Source of the DNA: Ditylenchus dipsaci
Lineage: Eukaryota; Nematoda; Chromadorea; Rhabditida; Anguinidae
Direction of reading: 5' to 3'
Length of the DNA stretch: 64,000 nt
Assembly (NCBI GenBank): GCA_004194705.1
Contig: SADC01000232.1
Coordinates: 124,001 to 188,000, forward strand
Below the pieces are notes generated by a model. The model was not told where the DNA came from and did not search any database. It was given only the letters and a program-made list of their open reading frames with translations. The position numbers and the translations under genes were made by a program. This document shows positions 1 to 8,702 of this stretch, piece by piece. The first letter of the stretch is position 1. Each line of letters opens with the position of its first letter.

Positions 1-239
1 TTTTTTTAACAAAGAGCATGTCTTAGGAAAATGTCGTTTTAAAGGGCTCACCTTTTCAAAATTTATCCACGCCAATTGAATTTTTCCCCAATTAGTAAGC
101 TTTTTCAGGATTTTCAACGTATTTTCTGATAAAACTATACATAAAATGAAGTTATGGTCATACTATTGTATTTTGTTCATATTTGATGGATCAGATATAG
201 GTGTCCTAATCGATCAAAACCTCTATCTCCCTAAACATT

Positions 240-802
240 GATCACTTTACTAAAATTGCCTTTTTCAAAGCTCACCAGCTTCTGAGAATCTTAAAAACTA
301 ATCACTTAGAAACTCTGATTTTTGCCTATGAAACTTATGTTCGCCCTTAACTGGAATACGCTTCTGAAGTTTGGAACCCAAGATATTTAAAAGATTCTAA
401 ACGATCAGAAAGGGTTCAACATTTTTTACACGAAAAGCATTTAAAATGCGGTCTCGATCCGAAAACTCCTAATAAAGGACGTCTACAAATTTGTAAACTT
501 CATGAACAGGCGCTTGATAAGAGATTTAACTACTACTTTTGAAATTCTTAAAAGTCAAACTCATATTTAACGTTCTTGCTTTTATTCTCTATCTAGCAGA
601 ATCAGGAGCCATCCTCTTACCATCCAAACTAAGAAACACACAACTAAAACACAGCATAATTTTTTTTGTTAGATTAACGAATATCCGGAATCTCCTACCC
701 GAAAGTATAATAAACTCGTACTCATCTAAAGAATTTTTTAACAAAACTAAAACTTGGGCTAACTCTAACCCTGATGCCTTTGTTAAAGTTTCTGAAGATT
801 AA
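240..802 (+). pseudogene. Decayed LINE (CR1/jockey-like) reverse transcriptase C-terminus
   Basis: In the frame starting at 240 the translation runs through AYETYVRP, an in-frame TAA at 348-350, then LEYASEVWNPRYLK, KRSERVQHF and LHEQALDKRFNYY. This is the C-terminal region of non-LTR reverse transcriptases, whose usual form is Y-x-x-x-VRP-LLEYAS-x-VWNP followed by an ERVQ helix. The stop replaces the expected first Leu. After a TGA near 538 the match resumes in another frame and ends with RLTNIRNLLPESI and KEFFNKTKTW, the family's terminal IWNLLP-like segment. The polymerase catalytic motifs are not present. With one stop and one frameshift it is a dead 5'-truncated copy, as is usual for LINEs. 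Confidence 0.8.
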
Positions 803-1031
803 TATATCCACCTTGTTTTGAAATTGTGATTGCATTTTTATGTTTCTCCTATAGCGGCTATATGTTAAATTGTTTTAATTTATGTCTTCTTTTTTGGCTA
901 CCATAAGAGCATACTCGTGCCTGGTTTGTCCAAAGCATTTGTAAACCCTTAAAAATGTTGTAATAACTGTTTAATTGAAATCAATAAATGAAAACTCCCA
1001 CGAGCTGCACCTTTTCTAATTTTCAGATTCT

Positions 1032-1857
1032 TAACACTCCGCCTCCCAAGCGTAGTGATTGCCCGAATCGACTCAGAATTTCTCGCTGAACACGATAATG
1101 CAAAAAATTTTGAAAAAAAGTTGGTATGAGATGGTGAAAACCCTCTTGAAAGTAGGCCGTCGAATTCCGAATTCCGCTCAAGACAAAAAAATATTCCAAT
1201 TTTTAAATTTAAATGTTTTTGTCTTGAGCGGAATTTGGAATTAGACAGTGACTTTTCAACTTCAAGAGCAGTTTTACATGCAATCGACTACGTTGAACAC
1301 GAACTCGGTGTCAGAATTCAAGTTTTTTTAAGCGGGAATAAAGTTATAGAAAAGTTGCGCTACAACTTATATATTGATTTTGCATAATTTGTATCAATTT
1401 TTTTATTAAACTATTGCTGTTTTTAGTGCCAAAATAACCGCAAGATTTTGTTCTTTCATGTTCTATTAATCTTTTAGCTAGACATGATTTGTAGGCAGAG
1501 TGATAGCCATTTTAGTGTCGAAAACAAGGATATCCAGAAACTGGATCTTTGAGGGAAAATCGTAAATTCTCTGTGAAAAAATGATCACTTTGATGAAAAT
1601 TTGGGCTTAATAGATAGCTCTGATGCAGCTTATATTTTGAGTGGTTTTACGCCTAGGTGAAATAGAAATTTTTGGTGACTACCATCTAAATTTCTCAAAA
1701 TTTTAAGTGGTTGAGGGTAACCAAAAACGGCCTACTTTCAAGAGGGGTTTTCACCATCTCATACCAACTTTTTTTCAAAATTTTTTGCATTATCGTGTTC
1801 AGCGAGAAATTCTGAGTCGATTCGGGCAATTACTACGCTTGGAGGCGGGGGGTGTTA
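1032..1857. mobile_element. Foldback element with ~125-bp terminal inverted repeats
   Basis: Bases 1032-1157 are almost the exact reverse complement of 1727-1857; both arms contain the sequence TGAGATGGTGAAAACC or its complement. The interior holds a shorter inverted repeat (about 1160-1243) around GTCTTGAGCGGAATT. No transposase is visible inside, so this is a non-autonomous foldback or MITE-like element of about 0.83 kb. The open frames over the arms are products of the symmetry and not genes. Confidence 0.85.
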
Positions 1858-2310
1858 ATTTTCACCCAAAAAACTCGGGAGTGACTTCAAATTTTCCGAT
1901 TTTCGCGAGGTTGAAAAATATACGCACAGGTGCTTTGCTTAGAATAAATACGGTAGTTAATCATTAAATGATTGCATTAAGAATTTTATATATTTAACTT
2001 AATTTGCTTTTTTATTTTTTACTTATTTAAATAGAAGACATCAAAACTGCGCTAGATTGTGAATTAACAGTAGAGACTTTGCATACAAAACGGCGAGCCA
2101 GTCTGATGATCCAATCGAATGTAAAGTTTCTGTAAGTTTACAAAGAAAATTGTTGAAAATGAATTAAAAGAAGCATATAAAGAAAGTGTCAGCACGCCCA
2201 GTTCTGTGCCAGTCTCACTGAACTCGTGCTCAATTAAAACCCAATAATTTGAATAGACAGTGGAAGAATAACAAAAATTATAGGTGCAGTCAGCTGAAAG
2301 TTCATATGTT
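1215..2310 (+). pseudogene. Decayed coding repeat of unknown family, copy 1
   Basis: Two blocks can be read as protein and recur near 12.3-13.2 kb. The first (about 1215-1320) reads LERNLELDSDFSTSRAVLHA. The second (about 2035-2230) reads EDIKTALDCELTVETLH, SLMIQSNVKFL and, after a frame change, KIVENELKEAYKESVSTPSS and PVSLNSCSIK. The two copies keep matching amino acids despite nucleotide divergence, which suggests they once coded for protein. The right arm of the foldback at 1032-1857 lies between the blocks. I do not recognise the family; a gene carried by a transposon or a duplicated host gene are both possible. Confidence 0.45.
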
Positions 2311-2539
2311 TCATAATGAAACCGACCTTTTGGCCTTATACTAGGAGCCTTGGTGCACAGCCCCCCCTCCTGTTTTCACTTTTTAATTGGCTTAGACAAG
2401 GAGGTAAAGGCCCCTAGCCCAAAATTGGCAAAAATGGTGTCCTTAGACCCTTTTTGCCGCTTTAACGTGAGAAAGCAACAAAAAAATTAGTGAAAAGACA
2501 CTTTTAAGCTTTTTTCGAAAAAAACCCTGCGCTCACGAA

Positions 2540-2660
2540 GGGAGCGCAGGAGGTATGAGAGTTTTACTCGTCTTAGACATTATTCCGGACAAGACTCTTA
2601 ATTATAAAATGCATATAAAGTCTCTTTTCGCCATGTCCTGTGAGAAAAACATGGTAAAAA
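2540..2660. repeat. Partial copy of the large-palindrome core repeat
   Basis: The stretch with GGGAGCGCAGGAGG, TTAGACATTATTCC, AAAATGCATATAAAGTCTC and GCCATGTCCTGTGAGAAAAA is a diverged half copy of the core seen at 42.0, 54.7, 59.8 and 60.7 kb. The open frames across 2555-2877 on both strands are repeat artefacts. Confidence 0.6.
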
Positions 2661-3301
2661 TTATTAAAAAGGCATCCAAGTACCCTCCAGAACTAGCAAA
2701 AAAATCGATTTTTAGCCAAAAAAATTGTCGGCAAGTGTTTTTTCCAATCGTTTTTTTACCTTTTCTATACGTAAAAATGGTCAAATTCACAAAACAAGGT
2801 TTAAACCAGGATACGTAACTCACAATTTTGAAATAAAGCCCATTTTGGCCAAAAAGTACATTTGACATTTTCGTCAAAAAGTTATATTTTATCTATGCTT
2901 ACTGACATTTTTACGCTTATTGGCATATTAAAAAATGATTTTTGACTGAAAACTTAAAAAAAAAAGATTTTATGTGGCGTAAAAAAGTACCAATTTTTTT
3001 TAAAAAGTACATTTACGTACCCTGGCTCCAACCGATTTTTCTGGCCAGGGGTGGATCTGTACTTCGGCCGATAAGGATTGGAAAGCGTATTTTAGGACGG
3101 ACTCAAAGATATCTTAGACTCATGTTCAAATCCGTCTTACACACGCGCTGGCTTACCCTTGCCTGAGTCTGAAAAATTCCAAAAACACATTATGGACCAA
3201 GGCATCCTCTTCTGGTATAGTTAAACTTTTACTTACCTGCACAATAAATAGAATAGTCAATTGTTTGTGCATTTGTAAGTCTTTTTAAAAAATATTTGGA
3301 A

Positions 3302-4570
3302 CTAGGCGAACTGGCGCCCTCTCGGGCGCCGGCGTTATGATAAAGAAGTTCAGTGTAACACATAATTACAGTACCAATCAGGCCGTAAACCTACTTCGCA
3401 TGATTGGCATTTTATGGGCTGTTTGCCCAGAGGAATTTCAACCCACATCTTTAGTTTCACAGTCAAGCAAAACTTCTTTCCACACAATGTTTTTAACTTT
3501 ATTTTTGCTATCACATTTGACAGCAACTTTGATAAACTCCCAAGCCTTGCACGGGAAAATGCAACGTATGTCATTCCGTGGGTGAACGCAGGATCCATTA
3601 AGTCAATTCCAACGAAATCAATTGTCTGGCCCTGGCTTTTATTAATTGTCATGGCAAAGCATGGTTTGATCGGAACTGCAGCTTGTACAGTGTGAAAAAG
3701 AAATTTCTGAGCTGGTTAGTGTTACTTTTGGAATAAGGACATCTTTCCGGCAAACTCGCCTGTCGAAATTTTACATTCCAGAATGTCTTGTGGATAGTTT
3801 TTCATTAGTCTCGTACCATTGCTCAAACCGGTTGCCGGATTCAAATTTCTTGTGAGCATTACAGGACATCTCTTAGTCAATTTCAGTTCATAGAATGGTA
3901 CACCCGATTCATTCAGCGAATGCAAAAATTTGGTGGATACTCGATATATCCTTTTGGCTGGTCACTATCGACACGATCGACGCTCAAGAACGTTGTCATT
4001 TTATGACCTTTTTCTTCTAACTTTTGAATAACTTTACTATTTATTGAAAAAGCCTTTTCATTAGTTGGAGTCAAAATGACTCTTTTGACATTTCGAGAAA
4101 ATTCCCGTCTTTGGTGAATTCGCCAAATATTTCTTCTATCAAGTCATTTTTGACAATACAATTTTTGAATTTCGACAAATACATTTTCATCGCATTTTAA
4201 GTCGCCGTTTCCCATTTTTAGAGTGAATTCGGCAAAATCAATTTGTTCTGGCACATTTGACAGGTCTGATTTGCCTTGCAAGCACGCCTGTTTTCTTTCA
4301 GCTGAAAACTGAAATGCTTCCATAGAGCGGAATATTTAACTGAAAGGCTTACTAATTGTGCGCGTCCTGCACGCTTTGAACTGGCAATATTTGGCGAAAA
4401 TCTCCAATTATCATGATTTTTCCGCCGAACGGCAGATCATTTTGAATCAATTCTTTCAATTTTCTGTCGATTATTTCAATGGCATACTTTGGGACCATTG
4501 AAATTTCGTCGATGATAAACATTTTGTTACAGGATGTTCGAATGTTACAGGTGTTAAATTTAAATTCGCC
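3302..4570 (-). mobile_element. Degenerate Helitron with intact 3' terminus
   Basis: A Pif1-like helicase remnant on the minus strand is followed by a classic Helitron 3' end. A perfect 7-bp stem with a 4-base loop (plus strand GGCGCCC-TCTC-GGGCGCC, 3313-3330) lies seven bases from CTAG (3302-3305), and the next minus-strand base is T, matching the Helitron rule of CTRR before a host T. The 5' TC end and the Rep domain are not found in the window; the sequence upstream of the helicase is replaced by a tandem repeat from 4584. Confidence 0.8.
3380..4560 (-). pseudogene. Helitron Pif1-type DNA helicase, fragmented
   Basis: Read on the minus strand the order is: CNKMFIIDEISMVPKYA (Walker B-like DE) and LPFGGKIMIIGDFRQILPV near 4540-4370; FAEFTLKMGNGDLKCDENVF near 4250-4180; KRVILTPTNEKAF near 4090; LNESGVPFYELKL and KRCPVMLTRNLNPATGLSNG near 3910-3810; and MTINKSQGQTIDFVGIDL with TYVAFSRAR near 3652-3550. 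These are motifs II to VI of the Helitron C-terminal helicase in correct order. The Walker A segment and everything before it are missing, and the frame shifts several times. In an intact Helitron the helicase is fused to a HUH Rep nuclease and drives rolling-circle transposition. This copy cannot be functional. Confidence 0.9.
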
Positions 4571-4583
4571 TTCGGGAATCCAA

Positions 4584-4708
4584 GGGCCGTTGTGCCAATT
4601 TCGCCTTCTGGCGTTCAAGGGCCGTTGTGCCAATTTCGCCTTCTGGCGTTCAAAGGGCCGTTGTGCCAAGTTTGCCTTCTGGCGTTCAAAGGGCCGTTGT
4701 GCCAATTT
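4584..4708. repeat. Tandem repeat, 35-36-bp unit, about 3.5 copies
   Basis: The unit begins GGGCCGTTGTGCCAATTTCG and ends TTCTGGCGTTCAAA; copies start near 4584, 4619, 4655 and 4691 with only one or two differences. It abuts the 5' break of the Helitron helicase. The repetitive QRPFERQK-type translation is an artefact. Confidence 0.95.
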
Positions 4709-5229
4709 GTGCCTTTTTTTAGTTTAACAGAAAAGTTAAACAGTGCCAAGTATCTGAACAATTTTTTCAAAGTCATAGCACTAACAGTGAGCACTTCGAC
4801 TCTTTCTAACGACGTTTTATTTGCTGCAATCACCTTCGCATACACAAAAAGGTTAAAGTATAATGTGAGCTATTACTGCTATTATAAAAAATAGAGTCAT
4901 ACTTCACTTTTCAAAGTGATATCAGCTATCGGAAGTTTTACTTTTCATGATTACCTTGACTAAAAAAAGACGGCATTTTCAGTTTTGACCAATTAGATCC
5001 CACTCATAGCGACACCACAATTAAAGAAATGCCTTCTATCATTGAAATTCGAATTGCACACAGCCCCCAAATGTGAGTTGTCAGACAAACCTTATATAAT
5101 TTTCCTCTTCTGCATACTGCTGGGTTTGACAAAAGTCTCTATATGCAGAGAGAACTTAATGTCTTTGCTCTATCTAAACTCATGTTGGGTCGCAAACACA
5201 CTACACATATTTGAGCTATTTGATCGTAT

Positions 5230-6010
5230 TTGAGCTTTAAAAAGAGCTCGAATGTTGCACTTCAGAATTCCGCTGAGATAGCCGACAAAAGTTTGCAAAA
5301 AAAAGCTGGAAATCGGATCTGAACCCGAACATCCACCAAAAATCCAGACCGAAATCAGCCATTTCAAATTTAAAGGGCAAGGAAAAAAATTCTGAAGCAA
5401 GTTCTATCATACGTATTTGAGCATTAAAAGCTTAGATTTTGTATTTGAGGGTTCTAGAAAGATGCCTGACATCAAATTGCAAAAATTTGTGGAAAGATGG
5501 GTTTGAACCCAAAGATTCACTAAAAATCCACGCTAAGATCCACCATGTCCAATTCGGAGGGCAGGAAAATTTTTTTTTGAACAAAGCTCAATCATACGTA
5601 TTTTGTCTTTAAAGAGAGCTAAAATATTGAGCTTGAGGGTTCCGGGAAGATATCAAACATAAATAGCAAAAACTGGCTAAAAATTGGTTTGAACCTGAAC
5701 ATCCACCAAAATCCAGGCTAAAATCCACCATCTCCAATTTTGAGGGCGAAAAATTTTTTTTCAAACTAAGTTTGATTATACGCATTTGTGCTTGAAAGAT
5801 AGCTGAAATAATGAACATAAGGGTTCCGGGAAGATATCAAACATAAAATAGCAAACACTGGCCAAAAATCGGGTTTGAACCTGAACATCCACCAAAATCC
5901 AGGCTAAAATCCACCATCTCCAGTTTTGAGGGCGAGAAAAAAAATTTTTTGAACTAAGTTTGATTATACGCATTTGTGCTTGAAAGATAGTTGAAATGTT
6001 GAACATAAGG
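5230..6010. repeat. ~180-190-bp tandem repeat, about four units
   Basis: Each unit carries GAACCTGAACATCCACCAAA, a segment like ATCCACCATCTCCAATTT and GGGTTCCGGGAAGATATCA. The CCACCAAAA block recurs near 5331, 5511 (altered), 5699 and 5886. The last two units are the most alike; the first is the most diverged. A detached piece of the first unit lies at 6784-6872. Confidence 0.9.
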
Positions 6011-6474
6011 GTTTCGGTAATATATCAGACGTAAGGTTGTAAAAAATGGCAGAAAATTGGGTTGTAAAAAAGTAACTCATAAAAAGTGTGACGGACGGAC
6101 GGACCCCACCCCGACCCAAATACTATATAGAGATTAAGATTTAAAGACTTAAATATTTTGTGGCCAACAGTGACCGAAAATATGTTTTGGACAAAGAACC
6201 CAACGGCAATAACATAAACCAAGGGATAGTTTGTGAATTTAATGGCAAATACCACTGATCCATTGTGAAAATTTTCCAAAATATTCGGATAATTTGCTAA
6301 TATTTTGGGAAAATCCTTAAAATTTGATTAGTTCAGTAGTTGAAAACTAGCCTACCTCTGGAGCCGGAAAACAATAATAAGCCAAGATTGCTAATCCAAA
6401 TTCAAACGCAGAGTGGGCACCGTTGTGTAAAACAATAAAAACTGTATGTAAAAGATATTGCATATAAGACTAGT

Positions 6475-6560
6475 CCTATATACTAAAAGAGAGTTGTGTG
6501 TGTGTAACGGTGTGTGTAACGGTTTGTGTAACGGTGTGTGTAACGTTGTGTCTCAAAATC
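6475..6560 (+). repeat. GTGTGTAACG microsatellite with a possible Helitron 5' end
   Basis: TCCTATATACTAAAAGAGAG begins at 6474 and is followed by repeats of TGTGTGTAACGG. A TC start followed by CTATATACTAAAAG resembles Helitron 5' termini. No matching CTRR 3' end was found, so the identification is tentative. Confidence 0.35.
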
Positions 6561-6783
6561 GTCGTTGAAAGTTGGTCTTGCAATGAAATGGAGTGAATGT
6601 ACTACCGAGATTTAGCCTTTGAGAGTTTCATTATTTTTTACATGAATCAGTTTCAGTTCTTTTCGAATTAGATTCCTAAAGCTCTCGGTTTAAAAATTCT
6701 GGCTCTCTTCTCTGTTGATGCGGTCATCCTTCGCTCTAGCCTTAGGTATCTTCTCTCCTTTGTTCTTTTTTTTCAGCTCTCGG

Positions 6784-6872
6784 TCCAGACCGAAATCAGC
6801 CATTTCAAATTTAAAGGGCAAGGAAAAAAATTCTGAAGCAAGTTCTATCATACGTATTTGAGCATTAAAAAG
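6784..6872. repeat. Detached copy of the 5.2-6.0 kb tandem unit
   Basis: Apart from one inserted A, this segment is identical to 5346-5433 (shared text includes CCGAAATCAGCCATTTCAAA and TTCTATCATACGTATTTGAG). Near-identity means a recent copy event. It lies inside the damaged chemoreceptor A. Confidence 0.9.
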
Positions 6873-7199
6873 CTTACCCGCCTTTCAAAATATTCCATCG
6901 GCGACGGTCAAGCCCCTTTAAGCCTCCGAGCTGTGGTTTCCGGAAAATATTTTTTCACTAATTGTCTTAAAAATCATGAAAATGTATTGTTTGTGTTAGA
7001 AATAAATATTTACGAGACTTCCCCAAGAGTAAAAAGATTGTCATGTCGGCAATGTGTTGGCTGTGGCACGACCGAAAACAAAACATTTTTCATTTAAAAG
7101 GATCAGTATACTCATAGGTTAACAGAAAAATGTTAAATTCAATCACGCGAGCCAAAATGCTTGTAAATAAAATGGTTTTCGAGACTATTCGATAAAAAA

Positions 7200-7276
7200 A
7201 ATTGCGAAAAAATCAACAAGTGGACCCGATCGTATTTTTTCGGTGTCGGCATGAACACATATGGAGCCGAAAAATG
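7200..7276. repeat. Dispersed repeat end shared with 30.06-30.13 kb
   Basis: TATTTTTTCGG...GAACACATATGGAGCC resembles TATTTTTTCGGAAGTCC with GAACACATATAGAGCC at 30090-30125, which sits in innexin intron 5. Here it begins right after the exon 1 donor of chemoreceptor A. Confidence 0.6.
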
Positions 7277-7914
7277 CATACCGTAATAGATATTAGAAAA
7301 AATCGGTATGCTTTCATGGTAGCAGGTGACACACAGACTATAATGAAACAGACGTAGATTTGAAGAATAAATGAAACTGTAGTTATAGAAAAGAGCAAGT
7401 TTTCGAACCAGTTTTTAATATCCATTTGAGAAATAACTTTACATAAAATAAATGCTTGAATAGTCTGGTGCAATTTTCGTATAATCCCGAAGTATATGAC
7501 ACAAAACCCCGATAACAAACACAAAACGTGTAAAATTTAGCTTCGAGAGGTTTTCAAATATAATTTTTTTGTGTTTGACTAATATTCGAATATATTACTA
7601 AGTATTAAAATAATTAGTAGCAGCCTTTACCTAATACAATAAGAATACAAAAAAGACCTTGAATTAATAGAATAGACAAAAGAGTAATGGTTTGGGAAAA
7701 GAGAAACAGTAAGAATTCTTTTTAATAGGGTTTGTAATGTGTCCTTATCTATTGCGAAAACTTTAAAACTTGTAAATTTTTAGCTTATTCTGACACTTTT
7801 TTTTAGCAATTCTCGAAGATTTTTTATTATTGCCTTAAAAAGATCTATCTTCAAGCCTCTAATTAGAACACTATGGTGCAGCATTTTTTTATATAAAAAA
7901 TTACACATTAAATT

Positions 7915-8325
7915 ACGAGGTCTTTGCCACGAGCAAAGCATTTTTTGCAGCTAAAAGCTTCTTTTTGCCGCTAATTGAACAAACAAATATTCCTCGGTGC
8001 TTTTCGATTGTATATTTTTTATTTTTACATCAGCATGTATCCTGGAATCTCCAGTTTCTACTGAGCTATTAACTGACTCCGTGTATTTATGAAAAGCTTT
8101 ATAATAACCGTGTTTATCAAACAACTCTTATCTCCTAAAAATGGGTATTTCTAAACTTTTTCATCGATACATCGAGTCAGTTAATAGCTCAATAGAAACT
8201 AGAGATTCCGGCTACATGCTTATGTGAAAATAAAAAGTTTACTATCAGAAAATACCGAGTGATGCTCGTTTGTACGATGAAAAAGTAGCTTTTTAGCTGC
8301 AATAAGAGCTTTGTCCTTCAATTAC
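7915..8325. mobile_element. Foldback element ~0.4 kb
   Basis: The left arm (about 7930-8080, with GCATGTATCCTGGAATCTCC and GAGCTATTAACTGACTC) is complementary to the right arm (about 8170-8320, with GAGTCAGTTAATAGCTC and GGCTACATGCTTATGTG). No coding content. It is a MITE-like hairpin in the spacer between the chemoreceptor and the cellulase. Confidence 0.8.
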
Positions 8326-8655
8326 GAGTCAAATAAGAATGTTCCAAAAAGAGCGAAATATGATGTATTTAGGTGTCCGTTTAGTTTCCCGTTGTCCGGA
8401 GTTGTCTTATATATGGGATCATGCGCGTAGGACATCACTGAGGTTCGTTCCTGCGTAAGGCTTAGCACTTTTATTTTCAAACCTTTTGAATATTTTCGTA
8501 ATACAGTCGACGCTCTCCATTAGATACCCCTGGGGGCATGGCAGTTATTAAAGCTAGGGCTATTTTTGACGAAATACTGCTGCTTTTTCATTGCGACGTC
8601 TATTACAACGATTACAATTTTAATTGTGGGCTAATCTTGCAAAAACAGTTTGTAC

Positions 8656-8661
8656 TTTATT
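8656..8661 (-). promoter_or_regulatory. Poly(A) signal AATAAA for the cellulase
   Basis: TTTATT on the plus strand is AATAAA on the minus strand, about 42 bases past the cellulase stop codon at 8703. Confidence 0.6.
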
Positions 8662-8702
8662 TTTTTGAAAAAAGTACATATCTTTTGAAAAAGTGTTATG
8701 GG

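Larger units (their letters stand above)
6080..7425 (-). pseudogene. Serpentine chemoreceptor, broken paralog A (Srh/Sri/Str-like)
   Basis: Exon 1 (7425-7282) encodes MDIKNWFENLLFSITTVSFI and a first transmembrane helix, ending YRFFLISIT before a GT donor. A later exon part (about 6467-6356) gives HNGAHSAFEFGLAILAYYCF, and the next exon (6315 to about 6130) gives ILANYPNILENFHNGSVVF. Order, spacing and splice phases match paralog B at 13.7-14.4 kb. The roughly 270 bases that should encode helices 2-4 are gone, and 6475-7275 instead holds a GT-rich microsatellite, a copy of the 5.2-kb tandem repeat and dispersed repeats. Nematode receptors of this superfamily are seven-helix GPCRs of sensory neurons. 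This copy lacks the core of the receptor, so I call it a pseudogene. The family assignment comes from the SP-x-T-MK-x-YRFFL pattern only. Confidence 0.7.

Noticed and set aside
2555..2877. Overlapping open frames on both strands
   Set aside because: They coincide with a diverged copy of a palindromic repeat seen several times in the window; no conserved protein.
4479..4894. Open frames on both strands through QRPFERQK-like repeats
   Set aside because: Produced by the 36-bp tandem array whose unit length allows continuous translation; only the helicase end is real.
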